Shown: positions 8,729 through 18,376, numbered from the stretch's first letter. The stretch is 64,000 bases of DNA from SABI01 sp028532915 (GCA_963677225.1 OY781923.1:1984001-2048000), one strand, 5' to 3'. Numbers and translations: made by a program. Notes: generated by a model not told the origin, from the sequence alone.

Positions 8729-8992
8729 TTAATTCCAGTCAAAATAATCGAGCAGGGTAATCTCGAGTGTTTCAAGGATGTGTTTCTGTTTCTTGGGAAG
8801 TTCAAAGATGGTACTTTTGTATTGACCGGAGTTCCTGATTCTTGTCAGTGTCTTCATCTCCAATAGAAGTTTTTGCACCATGTAATCCCGGATCAATGAG
8901 CTTTCTCTCATTCTCCTGCGTATCGCACTCATCAAGATGAGCGAGATGAACTGGACAAACAATCTACCGTCAACCGTCGCAAAAGAGTGCAT
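8729..8992 (-). pseudogene. Remnant of an IS1634/IS4-type transposase C-terminus
   Basis: The 87 residues starting MHSFATVDGRLFVQFISLILMS and continuing IRRRM resemble the last part of long IS4-superfamily (IS1634-like) transposases, where an MHS...GRLFVQFIALIL-type segment follows the last catalytic region. The DDE catalytic core is absent, no terminal inverted repeats are evident and the neighbouring sequence toward the proW operon is not coding. It is best read as a decayed insertion-sequence scar. Confidence 0.6.
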
Positions 8993-9138
8993 CCTCAGTC
9001 GTTTAGTTGATCGCAGGGGTTTTACTGAATATGCCTGCAGACGCTCATTTAATAAACCAAGAGGCTGTCAAGGGCTTAAAGCACTGACCAGTCATTATTC
9101 ACTTTGAATAATACAATTTCAGGTAGTTAAGGATAAAA

Positions 9139-9166
9139 GCGCACCCGTCTTTCATGACAGGTGCAT
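9139..9166 (-). terminator. Likely terminator of the proXVW operon
   Basis: Arms GCACCCGTC and GACAGGTGC pair over nine positions with one mismatch around a six-base loop, followed on the minus strand by GCGCTTTTA. It lies just beyond the stop of the permease gene. Confidence 0.55.
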
Positions 9167-9177
9167 CTTCTTCATCA

Positions 9178-10035
9178 TTATTTTGAATCTTTTTCCCTAC
9201 TCTCGCTGAACGAGTGCGTGATTCTGTCGATGATGATCGCAAGGAAGACGATTGAGATACCGGCTTCGAAGCCTCTTCCCACCTCGATCCTGCTGATTGC
9301 TAGAAGAACTTCCATTCCGAGTCCTTTCGCCCCGATCATCGATCCGATGACGACCATGGCGAGTGCCATCATCGTAGTCTGGTTGATTCCGACCATGATG
9401 GATGGTTTTGCCAAAGGAAGCTGAACATCGAACAAAATCTGTCTTGGGGTTGCACCGAAAGCCTTTGCGGCTTCGACAGCTTCCACATCGACTGTCCTGA
9501 TACCCACGTTCGTAAGCCTGATCACAGGTGGAACTGCATAGATGATCGTTGCGAACATTGCAGGGACCTTTCCCATTCCGAAGAACATGAGCGCGGGAAT
9601 AAGATAGACGAAGGAAGGCATCGTCTGCATTCCGTCGAGTATCGGTTTCAAGATCCTTTCGGTCCGATCGCTTCGGGCCATCTGTATTCCCATGGGAAGA
9701 CCTATGAGAAGTGCAAATACGACCGAAGAGATGACCAGTGCCAAAGTCCTCATCGAAAGTTCCCAGTAACCGAAGGTACCGATGATCAGCATAAGAATCA
9801 TGAACAGTATTCCGGTCTTCAGTGACCTGATCAGTTTCCATCCTGCCAGTCCTACCAGCAAGATGATGACGAACCAGGGAAGGAACAGAAAGAGGTTCTC
9901 GAAGGCCATCACAACCTTCAAAATGATCATCCCTATGAAATCGAAGAAGCCGTCAAGATAGACCAGCAGCCAGTCCATGATCTTGTCGATACCCTGAGCC
10001 AGGGGAATCTCGACTATTTCCGGAAATTTAAACAT
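9178..10035 (-). CDS. proW: Glycine betaine/proline ABC transporter permease
   Basis: A permease of about 285 residues with the binding-protein-dependent transport domain; the segment EAAKAFGATPRQILFDVQLPLAKPSIMVG is the cytoplasmic loop that contacts the ATPase. It brings compatible solutes such as glycine betaine across the inner membrane. I chose the ATG of MFKFPEIV because AGGAGG lies five bases before it; a longer frame would start 33 nt upstream without such a site. With this start it overlaps the end of proV by 8 nt. Confidence 0.92.
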   Translation of the reverse strand: MFKFPEIVEIPLAQGIDKIMDWLLVYLDGFFDFIGMIILKVVMAFENLFLFLPWFVIILLVGLAGWKLIRSLKTGILFMILMLIIGTFGYWELSMRTLALVISSVVFALLIGLPMGIQMARSDRTERILKPILDGMQTMPSFVYLIPALMFFGMGKVPAMFATIIYAVPPVIRLTNVGIRTVDVEAVEAAKAFGATPRQILFDVQLPLAKPSIMVGINQTTMMALAMVVIGSMIGAKGLGMEVLLAISRIEVGRGFEAGISIVFLAIIIDRITHSFSESREKDSK

Positions 10036-11248
10036 CAGAGCCTCCTTCGTTGTTCGAAATCGACTCAAAAATATGGTCGTTCGTGATTCTGCCGAGCAGT
10101 TTGTTCTTTTCGTCTACTACGGGTATCGGATAGGGATTTTTCGGTGCTATAGAGAAAAGATCCTCGATGAGAACATCCTCTGTAACTGTATCGACGACCT
10201 CGATCGATGATGTGGGAATCGTCTTGAATCTCTCTTCTCCCGATAGAAGGCGTTCAAGTTCCTTTGCTGTTATTACTCCGAGAAAACGCTGTTTCTGATC
10301 TACTACATAGCCGATCTTCTTCTTTTCCCTTCTCATCAGCGTAAGGGCAGTCTTAGGACCTTCCCATACATAGGTAATAACAGGAACTTCACTCATGATG
10401 CTGCCAGCTGTCAGTACCTTTGCCGGAGAGGCGTCCTGAACGAACTCCTGCACGTAATCGTCTGCCGGCTGTGTGACGATGTCTTCAGGTGTCCCTACCT
10501 GAACGACTTCGCCGTTTCGCATGATCGCGATCTGGTCACCCAGTTTCAATGCTTCATGAAGGTCATGAGTCACGAAGATGATCGTCTTTTGCAGCTTCGA
10601 CTGCAGTTCGACCAGTTCATCCTGCATCTGTCTTCTGATCAGAGGGTCAAGACCGCTGAACGGTTCGTCCATGAGAAGAATCTCGGGATCGTTGGCGAGA
10701 GCTCTCGCAAGACCTACACGCTGCTGCATTCCGCCGGAGAGATTCGTCGGGTAGTAATCCTCCCACCCTTTCAGTCCTACAGTCTCCAGAACCTCCCGGG
10801 CTTTGGCATATCTGACTTCTTTGGAAACACCCCGGACTTTCAGTCCGTATGCGGCATTGTCCAGCACCGTCAGATGAGGAAGCAGTCCGTAATGCTGAAA
10901 GACCATCCCGAAGGTCTTCCTTCTGAATTTCATCAGCTGGTCCGCATTCATTCTGGTAATATCGTCACCGTTGATGGTGATGGAACCTTTCGTACTTTTG
11001 ATCAGTCTGATCAGAGCACGTATCAATGTCGATTTTCCGCTTCCGGAGAGTCCCATAAGAATATAGAACTCTCCCTTTCTGATTTCAAGATTAATGTCTC
11101 GCATTCCGACGACACAGCCTGTCTCATTCTGGATTTCCTCTTTGGTCTTATCCTGAAGGCCCTTCTGAAAGACTCTTTTTGGATCTTTCCCGTATACCTT
11201 CCACAAGTTCTTGATGATTATCTGTACGTCATTTGGTTTGTCTGCCAT
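10028..11248 (-). CDS. proV: Glycine betaine/proline ABC transporter ATPase
   Basis: A 406-residue ATPase with Walker A GLSGSGKST (near 71-79), signature LSGGMQQR (near 169), Walker B ILLMDEP (near 190) and, after about 275, a CBS-domain pair. In OpuA-type transporters this CBS region senses internal ionic strength, so osmotic gating is likely. It lies between proX (10 nt upstream) and proW (8 nt overlap) in one osmoprotection operon. Confidence 0.95.
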   Translation of the reverse strand: MADKPNDVQIIIKNLWKVYGKDPKRVFQKGLQDKTKEEIQNETGCVVGMRDINLEIRKGEFYILMGLSGSGKSTLIRALIRLIKSTKGSITINGDDITRMNADQLMKFRRKTFGMVFQHYGLLPHLTVLDNAAYGLKVRGVSKEVRYAKAREVLETVGLKGWEDYYPTNLSGGMQQRVGLARALANDPEILLMDEPFSGLDPLIRRQMQDELVELQSKLQKTIIFVTHDLHEALKLGDQIAIMRNGEVVQVGTPEDIVTQPADDYVQEFVQDASPAKVLTAGSIMSEVPVITYVWEGPKTALTLMRREKKKIGYVVDQKQRFLGVITAKELERLLSGEERFKTIPTSSIEVVDTVTEDVLIEDLFSIAPKNPYPIPVVDEKNKLLGRITNDHIFESISNNEGGSDV

Positions 11249-11258
11249 GTAATTCCTC

Positions 11259-12212
11259 TTATAGTGCCTCTAATGCAGTTTTGACTCTCTGTTCAACATC
11301 AAAGGACACCCATGAGGTCCACACATCTTCCTTGTTCTCAAGGAACCAGATAGCCGTTTCCTGAGTAGACCAGCCGTTCTCATCCATGATCGACAAAAAT
11401 TCGTTGTTGTCATCTACGGAAGTGTTATACGCTTTGAGAATCTCTACCACATCGGGAGCTTTCTCCATCATAGATTCGTTGACCAGAATATTTACCAGAG
11501 CGGTGTCGAATTCACTTCCTTCAAGACGAACCATGTCAAGACGTCCAAGGATCGCTGTAGGTGCCCAGTAGTATCCTACCCATGGTTCGCTTTTCTTGTA
11601 TGCTCCGACCATGGTTCCTGCCAATGTCGATCCGGATCCGGTAACTCCGAGATTGAAAGTCTCTCCGAGATTGTTGTCATCGAAAATCTTTTCGGAGATC
11701 TTCATCTGCGACCAACCGGCAACGCCTCCGTAGATCAGTCCTTTCGACTTATCTTCAGGGTCGGTGAAAAGGTGGGCATACTTGGGAAGGTCCGCAACAC
11801 TTTTCAGATCCGGAGCTGCAGCATCGGGGCCTTCAACCAGATAACGTGGAACCCACCATCCCTGAGGAGCATCGGGCATGTTCTGTCCGAGGTCTACGAT
11901 AGTACCTGATTCGATCCCCTTGCGGTATACCTCGGGAAAGTTGGAATGCCAGGATTCCATATCGACATCGATATCACCCTGCATAAGTCCGTTGAGGATC
12001 GGCAGAGTATCTCCGGGCATGTAATCAGCCGTATATCCATCCAGACCGTTTTCGATGATGAATGCAGCGATTCTGTTGTGAACCTGCACACTGTCCCATG
12101 AAACATCTGCAAAAATGATGGTCTGATTCTCGGTTTCCGCTTCCCCGTTCGCGAAGACACTGTAGGAAACGAGAAGTAAAAAAGTTAACGCAATAATGCT
12201 GATTTTCTTCAT
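11259..12212 (-). CDS. proX: Glycine betaine-binding protein
   Basis: A 317-residue periplasmic binding protein of the OpuAC/ProX type: signal peptide MKKISIIALTFLLLVSYSVFA, then TIIFADVSWDSVQVHNRIAAF and a C-terminal segment with MDENGW and ETAIWFLENKEDVWTSW. The start chosen has GGAGA eight bases upstream; a frame beginning ten residues earlier lacks one. It is the first gene of proXVW and has a plausible promoter with TTGACA. Ligand choice among betaines, choline or proline is not settled by sequence. Confidence 0.9.
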   Translation of the reverse strand: MKKISIIALTFLLLVSYSVFANGEAETENQTIIFADVSWDSVQVHNRIAAFIIENGLDGYTADYMPGDTLPILNGLMQGDIDVDMESWHSNFPEVYRKGIESGTIVDLGQNMPDAPQGWWVPRYLVEGPDAAAPDLKSVADLPKYAHLFTDPEDKSKGLIYGGVAGWSQMKISEKIFDDNNLGETFNLGVTGSGSTLAGTMVGAYKKSEPWVGYYWAPTAILGRLDMVRLEGSEFDTALVNILVNESMMEKAPDVVEILKAYNTSVDDNNEFLSIMDENGWSTQETAIWFLENKEDVWTSWVSFDVEQRVKTALEAL

Positions 12213-12249
12213 AAATTTTTTCTCCTTTTTCATATTGTTCATGCGAATA

Positions 12250-12279
12250 ATGGTACGGAATAAAGTTTAATCATGTCAA
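12250..12279 (-). promoter_or_regulatory. Predicted promoter of proXVW
   Basis: On the minus strand a consensus TTGACA is followed after 18 bases by TACCAT. The gap and closeness to the proX start fit a sigma-70 promoter; long spacing and a weak -10 are common in osmotically induced promoters. Confidence 0.5.
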
Positions 12280-12593
12280 GCAAATCACCTTTATAGTTAA
12301 ATCATACACCTTTGATAATTGATTTAAATTTTTATATTGCAACACATTATACAAATAATAAAATTTTATGTGTTTTTCTGAATTTCATGGAAAATGTGGG
12401 AATTTACAGGTTTTTTCAAAAATTGGCACGAAAATTGTGGATTCAAAATCCGGTGCCATCTCATGATTTTTTGACTAATTTCAAGGAGTCAAAAAGTTAC
12501 TTTTCTGCATCAAATCCACTGCAGATCAAGAGGCTGTTTCATCCTGAAAACACACCTGTTCATCAGCTGAAATATTAATGGATACAGGTCAAT
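12280..12593. other. Non-coding AT-rich spacer with an inverted repeat
   Basis: Between the proX promoter and the terminator of the lipoprotein gene I see no convincing coding frame. The only structure is a 9-base inverted repeat, TTTTTGACT at 12468-12476 and AGTCAAAAA at 12487-12495, with a 10-base loop. The stretch could hold a decayed mobile-element end or a regulatory site. Confidence 0.4.
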
Positions 12594-12632
12594 AAAAAAG
12601 GTGGTGTTCTTGAAAGAACGCCACCTTTTTTT
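12594..12632. terminator. Bidirectional rho-independent terminator
   Basis: Arms AAAGGTGGTGTTCT and AGAACGCCACCTTT (one G-T pair) around a TGAA loop, with A runs before and T runs after, so it can act on both strands. It lies directly after the stop of the minus-strand lipoprotein gene. Confidence 0.85.
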
Positions 12633-12645
12633 CTCGTACTTGTGA

Positions 12646-13392
12646 TTAGAACATACGCACCGGGCGAATCTGATATGAACTGTCTTTACTTGTGGGAGTG
12701 ATTACATTCACATAGAAATTAATCGCCAGAGCCTTGTCAGCATCAGCTTCCGTCGAACTCCAGTACTTGGCCATCTCGATATCTCCGATATTATATTCTT
12801 TCTGCAGTTTTCTCATGAGAGTCAGCTCATCTTTCGCAGGAAGGTACCAGTCCTCGTATCCGTTGATGGTTGCGAACTCGCACAGAAGAGCTGCGACAGA
12901 ACCATCGTTGGTTTCACCGTATGCTTGAGGGTTGAAACCGTATATTCCCCGTTCGGGATACTGCTCGATCAGTTTGTCATGAAATTCAACGATCCGGACG
13001 GTATTCTCTGCACCGCTACCTGCTGCAGTCTCTGTGGCCGCAGGAACGACTTCGTATCCTTTCGCACCCCATTGGACTGATGGATCACGGGCGCCGCCGT
13101 ACCATCCGTAGGGGGCCATCTCAAGGTATCGCCAGCCGTCTGAGTAGACTCCTTTATCGTAGAATACCCATCCGCCTGCGGGACCTTGATCTCCCAACTG
13201 ATAGGCGACAGTATCTTGCTGATCGTCTTGACTTTCCTGGGGACCCTGCTCATCAGTGCCGTCAAGTGACTCTGATTGCGAGAGCAGATCATCCAGAGTC
13301 CTGTCCACTTCCATCATGAATCCCGCACATCCTGAAAACAGGAAAATAAGGCAGGATACCGCCAGTATGAGAACCGGGGTTCTTCTTTTCAT
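12646..13392 (-). CDS. Lipoprotein with Lcl/DUF1566-type C-terminal domain
   Basis: A protein of 248 residues beginning MKRRTPVLILAV with lipobox FSGC near residue 22, then a low-complexity linker rich in D, E, Q and S, then a domain with DQGPAGGWVFYDKG, LCEFATINGYEDWYLPAKDEL and YWSSTEAD, ending SYQIRPVRMF. These are the hallmarks of the DUF1566/Lcl C-terminal domain family found in many spirochaete surface lipoproteins; its molecular role is not known. The ATG has AGGAGG just upstream (an earlier GTG is possible). Single gene with its own terminator. Confidence 0.8.
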   Translation of the reverse strand: MKRRTPVLILAVSCLIFLFSGCAGFMMEVDRTLDDLLSQSESLDGTDEQGPQESQDDQQDTVAYQLGDQGPAGGWVFYDKGVYSDGWRYLEMAPYGWYGGARDPSVQWGAKGYEVVPAATETAAGSGAENTVRIVEFHDKLIEQYPERGIYGFNPQAYGETNDGSVAALLCEFATINGYEDWYLPAKDELTLMRKLQKEYNIGDIEMAKYWSSTEADADKALAINFYVNVITPTSKDSSYQIRPVRMF

Positions 13393-13495
13393 ATACACCT
13401 CCTCGGATTGACTTCAGTATAAAGGCTACCCGAATCTGTGTATATAAAATATCCATTTTAGACTCTTTTCTTATCTGTTATTGGCAGGAAGTTTA

Positions 13496-14296
13496 CTAAT
13501 GATATCCTTCCCGGGCTATCTGCCGTCTTTTGATAATTAGCGTGATGATGATAGTTATTCCTATCGCACACGAGCATACGAGTGCCGCCAGAGCGATCAG
13601 AGAGCTTTCTTCGCCAGGGACACTCATCCGCTTTCTGTAGATGCCCATGATGCCCCATATTCCGACCAGGGGAAACCAGATATCCTTCCTGTGCAAAGCG
13701 ACCAGTATATTGACGATCGCGGCAAGAATAAGAACAGGTATCGCCCACAATGTTGATACTTGTTCGCCCGGATTCCATCCCAGGCTCACAAGAACTGATG
13801 TGATATTCGCCACCGTGGCTATGGTCACCCATCCGTAGTAGAGACTGATGGGGAATCTGACACATATATTAAATGAAAGAGGTCCCGCTATCTCGTGGAT
13901 TCTCGAATGAAGGATAGACAGGAAATAGAGGAGAAGCAGCATGACAACCAGAGAAAGGGTGATTATATAGTAATGCCAGCTGAGGATCCACAGGCCATTG
14001 AGGATGTTCGAGAAAATCAGATACGGTCCGTAGACTCTTATGTACCGTTCCATATCTTCGGAACGGACTATGATCCACTGATAGACGATACTGATGAACA
14101 GAGCAAGATAGATCACTATCCAGATGAGAAACGTCAATCCGTCCGGTACGAGAAGGTTCGTCAGTGAACCTGAGACATCCGCTGTTCTGACACCGTTGAT
14201 GGGAAGGATGTTGGCAAGAGAATTGACAGTCACCATCCCTATAAAGGTCAGTGTATTGAGAAAGACAAGGATCCGGACTGTGATACTGCGGTTCAT
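13496..14296 (-). CDS. TspO/MBR-like membrane protein
   Basis: A 266-residue protein with seven or more membrane helices. The segment LANILPINGVRTADVSG...LLVPDGLTFLIWIVIYLAL (about 27-68) and SLYYGWVTIATVANI (about 151-165) are the pattern of the tryptophan-rich TspO/MBR family in its longer bacterial form. TspO-type proteins bind porphyrins and similar ligands; the role of the long form is unclear. AGGAG precedes the ATG. It is a monocistronic-looking gene between the lipoprotein and the rhamnose operon. Confidence 0.7.
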   Translation of the reverse strand: MNRSITVRILVFLNTLTFIGMVTVNSLANILPINGVRTADVSGSLTNLLVPDGLTFLIWIVIYLALFISIVYQWIIVRSEDMERYIRVYGPYLIFSNILNGLWILSWHYYIITLSLVVMLLLLYFLSILHSRIHEIAGPLSFNICVRFPISLYYGWVTIATVANITSVLVSLGWNPGEQVSTLWAIPVLILAAIVNILVALHRKDIWFPLVGIWGIMGIYRKRMSVPGEESSLIALAALVCSCAIGITIIITLIIKRRQIAREGYH

Positions 14297-14355
14297 GGTG
14301 AAACACTCCTGTTACCATCTTACCAATTCAAAGGATAAAAACAAGGGAAAAAGTT

Positions 14356-14377
14356 CCCTCCCCTGAAAAAGGGAGGG
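14356..14377 (-). terminator. Terminator of the rhamnose operon
   Basis: CCCTCCC and GGGAGGG arms with an eight-base loop; on the minus strand the hairpin is followed by AACTTTTT. It sits about 30 bases after the mutarotase stop. Confidence 0.7.
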
Positions 14378-14406
14378 TTAAAACAGAAATCCTCTAAAGG
14401 TATACC

Positions 14407-14721
14407 TTACGGTAGATAGAACACCTCGTCGAGATCGATTGTAACCGGTGAGTCGTCCTCATTGGTCTCCATGATGTCTTTCATATATGTCCACCACCTG
14501 CGGACGACCGGATTATCTGCAAGGTCCTGAGAACCTTCGCGTGACGTGGTTTTCTGGACGGCGAATAATGTCGAGCTCTCCTTATGGAGGAAAATCGAAT
14601 AATCATAGACTCCTTCCTCTTTGAGAAGAGCTTTCATCTCTTCCCAGATCTCATCATGCCGGCGTTTGTATTCATCTTCGCATCCTTTCTTGAGTTTCAT
14701 AAGAAATGCTTTTCTATACAT
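14407..14721 (-). CDS. rhaM: L-rhamnose mutarotase
   Basis: A 104-residue protein with the RhaM family profile: MYRKAFLMKLKKGCEDEYKR, RHDEIWEEMKALLKEEGVYDYSIFLH and the C-terminal WWTYMKDIMETN. RhaM interconverts the alpha and beta anomers of L-rhamnose in the cytoplasm, speeding supply of the form the isomerase uses. It is the last gene of the minus-strand rhamnose operon, 18 nt after the second permease, and is followed by a terminator. AGGGAGGG precedes the ATG. Confidence 0.92.
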   Translation of the reverse strand: MYRKAFLMKLKKGCEDEYKRRHDEIWEEMKALLKEEGVYDYSIFLHKESSTLFAVQKTTSREGSQDLADNPVVRRWWTYMKDIMETNEDDSPVTIDLDEVFYLP

Positions 14722-14739
14722 CTTGCAACCCTCCCTTAT

Positions 14740-15795
14740 TCATTGGTTCTGGAATGAGGCCTGAGCCTGCTGGAAAAGCAGTTTCCGCCTTGCCTTGTAT
14801 CCGTCGAGCAGCCTCGGCAGAAGAACGGCGACTATGAGAAGTGATCCGATCACGATCGTCATGATCGTTCCCGAAAGCTTCAGAAGACCCATTCCGAATT
14901 TCAGATATCCGACGAGGAAAGATGCGATGACCACACCATAGAGAGAGCCTTTCCCTCCCGTGATCGACACACCGCCGAGAACGACCAGAGTGATCACTTC
15001 CAGATCCCATCCGGTGGCAATATTGCTCCTGGCGCTCAGAATCCGGCTGGTCAGAAGAATACCGGCGATTCCGGAAAACAGACCCATAATAGTGAAGTTC
15101 ATGATTCTGATGCGATCGACTTTTATACCGCTGAATAAGGCCGCCTGTTTACTGTTCCCGATGGCATAGACTCTTCTGCCGTATTTCGTCTTATGAAGGA
15201 TGATACCCATTACCACAGCAAGGCAGATGTACAGGACAAGTTCGAAAGGAATCACGGTCCCTTTGATGAATTCCTGTCCGAAAAAGCCGAATCTTTCGGG
15301 ATACGATGTCATTGCCCTCTCTTCCAGCGCTGCCTGAGCGATCCCGCGATAGATCGACTGGGTTGCCAGAGTCACTGCGATAGGAGGCATGTCGAAAATG
15401 GTGATCAGCAGTCCGTTCACAAAACCCGCCGCGATACCTACAGCAAGGCCGATGAGTATCAGAGAGACAGTCGAGAGTCCGAAAGAGCTTGCGGTTCCTA
15501 CTGAATAGGCGACAAGCGCTATGATCGAGGCGATGGAGATATCGATATCACCGCACATGATGATAAAAATCATCGGTAGAGCCATGATGGCCTTCTCGGA
15601 AAACTGGAAGGAGGCGTTCATCAGGTTGAAGTAGTCCAGGAAATAGGGGCTGAGATTACTGAAAAAGATCACCATCAGGACGAAGATGATTCCCAGAAGC
15701 ATTTCCCATTTCGTAAACAGTTCTATGAGTGTGTTTTTGAGACTCTTTTCCTGGATAAGTCTCGTCTTTGCTACCAGATCAGGTTTGTTATCCAT
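14740..15795 (-). CDS. rhaQ: Rhamnose ABC importer permease (RhaQ-like)
   Basis: A 351-residue sugar permease of the RbsC/XylH type with about ten membrane helices; ITLVVLGGVSITGGKGSLYG near 275 is the conserved loop of this family. With RhaP it forms the heterodimeric channel of the RhaSTPQ-type importer. It starts by TAATG overlap with the stop of the preceding permease gene. Assigning Q versus P is by order and is not certain. Confidence 0.85.
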   Translation of the reverse strand: MDNKPDLVAKTRLIQEKSLKNTLIELFTKWEMLLGIIFVLMVIFFSNLSPYFLDYFNLMNASFQFSEKAIMALPMIFIIMCGDIDISIASIIALVAYSVGTASSFGLSTVSLILIGLAVGIAAGFVNGLLITIFDMPPIAVTLATQSIYRGIAQAALEERAMTSYPERFGFFGQEFIKGTVIPFELVLYICLAVVMGIILHKTKYGRRVYAIGNSKQAALFSGIKVDRIRIMNFTIMGLFSGIAGILLTSRILSARSNIATGWDLEVITLVVLGGVSITGGKGSLYGVVIASFLVGYLKFGMGLLKLSGTIMTIVIGSLLIVAVLLPRLLDGYKARRKLLFQQAQASFQNQ

Positions 15796-16799
15796 TATGA
15801 GGCCCTCCGTTGTGACAGTAACTTCTTCATCTTACGTTGATCGACGACAGTATTGATTATAAGTGCGATCAGTACCACAAGTCCCTGTACCAGCACCTGA
15901 TAGAAGGTGGACAGATACATGACAGGCAGTGCATTGTTGAGAACTCCGAGAAAGAGTGCACCGAGGACGACTCCGGGTATAGCCCCCGCACCGCCTGCGA
16001 AATTGACTCCTCCGAGAACACATGCGGCCACAGCCTGCATCTCGAATCCTGTAGCCATCTCATTGACGGCAGAGGCATAACGAGCCGTCCACAGCGACCC
16101 GGCGAACCCGAAAGATATCCCGCTGAGAATAAATACGAGGAATCGGATCTTCTTCTCGTTGACACCGACGAACTGTGCCGCAGTGGCGTTACCTCCGATC
16201 GCGTAGATCTCACGACCGCTTCTGGTGAACCGGATGAAATAATACGAAAGAGCGATGATGATCAGTGCCATCCAGATCAGTGCCGAGATACCGAGGAATC
16301 TGGTTCGCGGAAAACTGATGAATTTGGTAGTCATCTCGTGAGCTGTGACCCAGGTACCCTTGCTCAGAACGAAGGTGAATCCGCGGTAGATGCTCATCGT
16401 CCCCAAAGTAGTGATGATGGGAGGGATCTTGCCGAAAGCTACCAGCGCTCCGTTGACAGCTCCCATCACGGCTCCGATGGCGATCCCGAGAAGAAGGATG
16501 ATGAAGATCGGGGTTCCCGGGTATGCTTCGTTGAGCATCCCGCTAGCCATACCGCTGAAAGCGATCACCGATCCTACAGAAAGATCGATACCGTTTGAAA
16601 GGATGACGAAGAATTCCCCTATCGCTACGATCGAGAGAATAGAGATATCATTGAGCAACCTGTCGATGTTCGTTATCGAGAGGAACTGCGGAGACCTTAT
16701 CTGAATAGGAATGAGAATGACAAGCAGAAGAATCACAAGTGATGCCTCCCTCCGGTCGATTATCATCTTTCCCAATGATTTGATTTTACTCTTATCCAT
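15795..16799 (-). CDS. rhaP: Rhamnose ABC importer permease (RhaP-like)
   Basis: A 334-residue RbsC-type permease: NGIDLSVGSVIAFSGM near 70, AACVLGGVNFAGGAGAIPG near 258. It is the partner of the other permease in the inner membrane and overlaps it by one base at TAATG and the ATPase gene by eight bases, so the three are translated as a unit. Confidence 0.87.
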   Translation of the reverse strand: MDKSKIKSLGKMIIDRREASLVILLLVILIPIQIRSPQFLSITNIDRLLNDISILSIVAIGEFFVILSNGIDLSVGSVIAFSGMASGMLNEAYPGTPIFIILLLGIAIGAVMGAVNGALVAFGKIPPIITTLGTMSIYRGFTFVLSKGTWVTAHEMTTKFISFPRTRFLGISALIWMALIIIALSYYFIRFTRSGREIYAIGGNATAAQFVGVNEKKIRFLVFILSGISFGFAGSLWTARYASAVNEMATGFEMQAVAACVLGGVNFAGGAGAIPGVVLGALFLGVLNNALPVMYLSTFYQVLVQGLVVLIALIINTVVDQRKMKKLLSQRRAS

Positions 16800-18303
16800 T
16801 CACGATCTCCTTATACTCGCCTAATGCACATCTCATTATCTTCTCACTGTCAAGTTCCGATCTGTCGAACAGGGCTGTCAACTCTCCTTCATGCATGACG
16901 GCGACTTTGTCGCTCATCCCCAGAATCTCGGGGAGCTCTGAAGAGACGAGAATGACACAAAGACCGTCTTTCGCAGCCTGAGCGACAAATTCATGTACCG
17001 CGGCTTTTGTCGCCACATCGATTCCCTTGGTCGGTTCATCAAGGATGAGAATCCTCGGGCCGGATGCGATCCATTTCGCCAGTACGACCTTCTGCTGATT
17101 ACCTCCGCTGAGCGTATCCGCATCGACTTCGTAACCGGCTGCCTTGATCTCCATCTTCTCACCAAAATTGCGGGCGACCTCTTTTTCTTTCTTTCTGTTG
17201 GTGAATCCTCTGGTGCATAAAGAGTCTAAAAGAGGTAGGGTGATGTTGTCGGAAATACTCATCTCCAGGATCACTCCCTGCTGCTGACGGTCTTCAGGAA
17301 CCAGTGCTATACCCCGGGCCATCGCATCGCTCGGATGGCGCGGGTTGAACAACGATCCATCGAGATAGACCTCTCCTCCGCTTTTTCTGTCTATGCCGAA
17401 TATCGTTCTCACGACTTCGGACCGTCCGGCTCCGACCAGACCGAAGAATCCGAGGATCTCTCCTTCATGCAATGAGAAGGATATGTCGGAAAAAGCTCCG
17501 AGCTGACTGAGGTGTTCCACCTTGAGGACCTCTTTTCCCGATGAGGGAGTTCTCTGAGGATACATATGCTCGATCGAACGTCCTATCATCATCTTCACGA
17601 TATCATCTGTGGTCACGTCTTTGAGATAGCCCTCGTTGATGTACTGACCATCACGTAAGACAGTGAAGTAATCGCAGATCTCGAAGATCTCCTCGAATTT
17701 ATGGCTTATGAAGATGATCGCCTTCCCTTCACTTTTAAGCTGACGGACTATTCTGTAAAGGTCCTCGACCTCCCGGGAGGTAAGAGCACTGGTCGGTTCA
17801 TCCATGATGACGACCTTCGCGTTGAGAGAAAGAGCTTTCGCTATTTCGACCATATGACGTTGAGCCACTGAGAGATTCTTCACGAGGGTGTCGGGACTGA
17901 TCGACAATTCGAGACGTTTGAGGAGCTTCTCCGTCTCTTCTTTCATCTTCTTCCAGTTGATCTTTTTGGTCCTCTCATTTCTCAGATGATGACCCATGAA
18001 TATATTCTCAGCTACAGACAGTTCAAGAAACATTGAGGCTTCCTGATGTATCGCGACTATTCCTGCATCCTGAGAATCAAGAGCATTCTTGAAATGAATA
18101 GGTTTCCCTTCCATGGTGATCTCTCCCCCGGTAGGGAAATACACACCGGTAAGGATCTTTACAAGCGTTGATTTGCCCGCACCGTTCTCACCTATCAACG
18201 CATGGACCTGTCCCTCTCTGATATTGAGATGAACGTTGTCCAGTGCCTTGATTCCCGGAAAGAACTTCGTGAGGTTACGGATCGTAACTATCGGTTCACT
18301 CAC
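16792..18303 (-). CDS. rhaT: Rhamnose ABC importer ATPase, two-domain
   Basis: A 503-residue protein with two nucleotide-binding domains as in RbsA/RhaT. The first has Walker A GENGAGKST (near 38) and Walker B VVIMDEPTSAL (near 165); the second has the degenerate Walker A GLVGAGRSE usual for this class (near 292), signature LSGGNQQK and ILILDEPTKGID. It powers sugar uptake from the cytoplasmic side. It follows the binding-protein gene after a 113-base gap that holds a strong hairpin. Confidence 0.92.
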   Translation of the reverse strand: MSEPIVTIRNLTKFFPGIKALDNVHLNIREGQVHALIGENGAGKSTLVKILTGVYFPTGGEITMEGKPIHFKNALDSQDAGIVAIHQEASMFLELSVAENIFMGHHLRNERTKKINWKKMKEETEKLLKRLELSISPDTLVKNLSVAQRHMVEIAKALSLNAKVVIMDEPTSALTSREVEDLYRIVRQLKSEGKAIIFISHKFEEIFEICDYFTVLRDGQYINEGYLKDVTTDDIVKMMIGRSIEHMYPQRTPSSGKEVLKVEHLSQLGAFSDISFSLHEGEILGFFGLVGAGRSEVVRTIFGIDRKSGGEVYLDGSLFNPRHPSDAMARGIALVPEDRQQQGVILEMSISDNITLPLLDSLCTRGFTNRKKEKEVARNFGEKMEIKAAGYEVDADTLSGGNQQKVVLAKWIASGPRILILDEPTKGIDVATKAAVHEFVAQAAKDGLCVILVSSELPEILGMSDKVAVMHEGELTALFDRSELDSEKIMRCALGEYKEIVNG

Positions 18304-18376
18304 TGTGAGTCTCCTTTTCTTTAGTTTCGTTTAACTTCCACGCAACGTCCCTCATAAGGAAGAAGATCACGAAGAA

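Noticed and set aside
15837..16598. A 253-residue plus-strand open frame
   Set aside because: It lies antisense to the RhaP permease gene and has the composition expected for a shadow of a hydrophobic protein.
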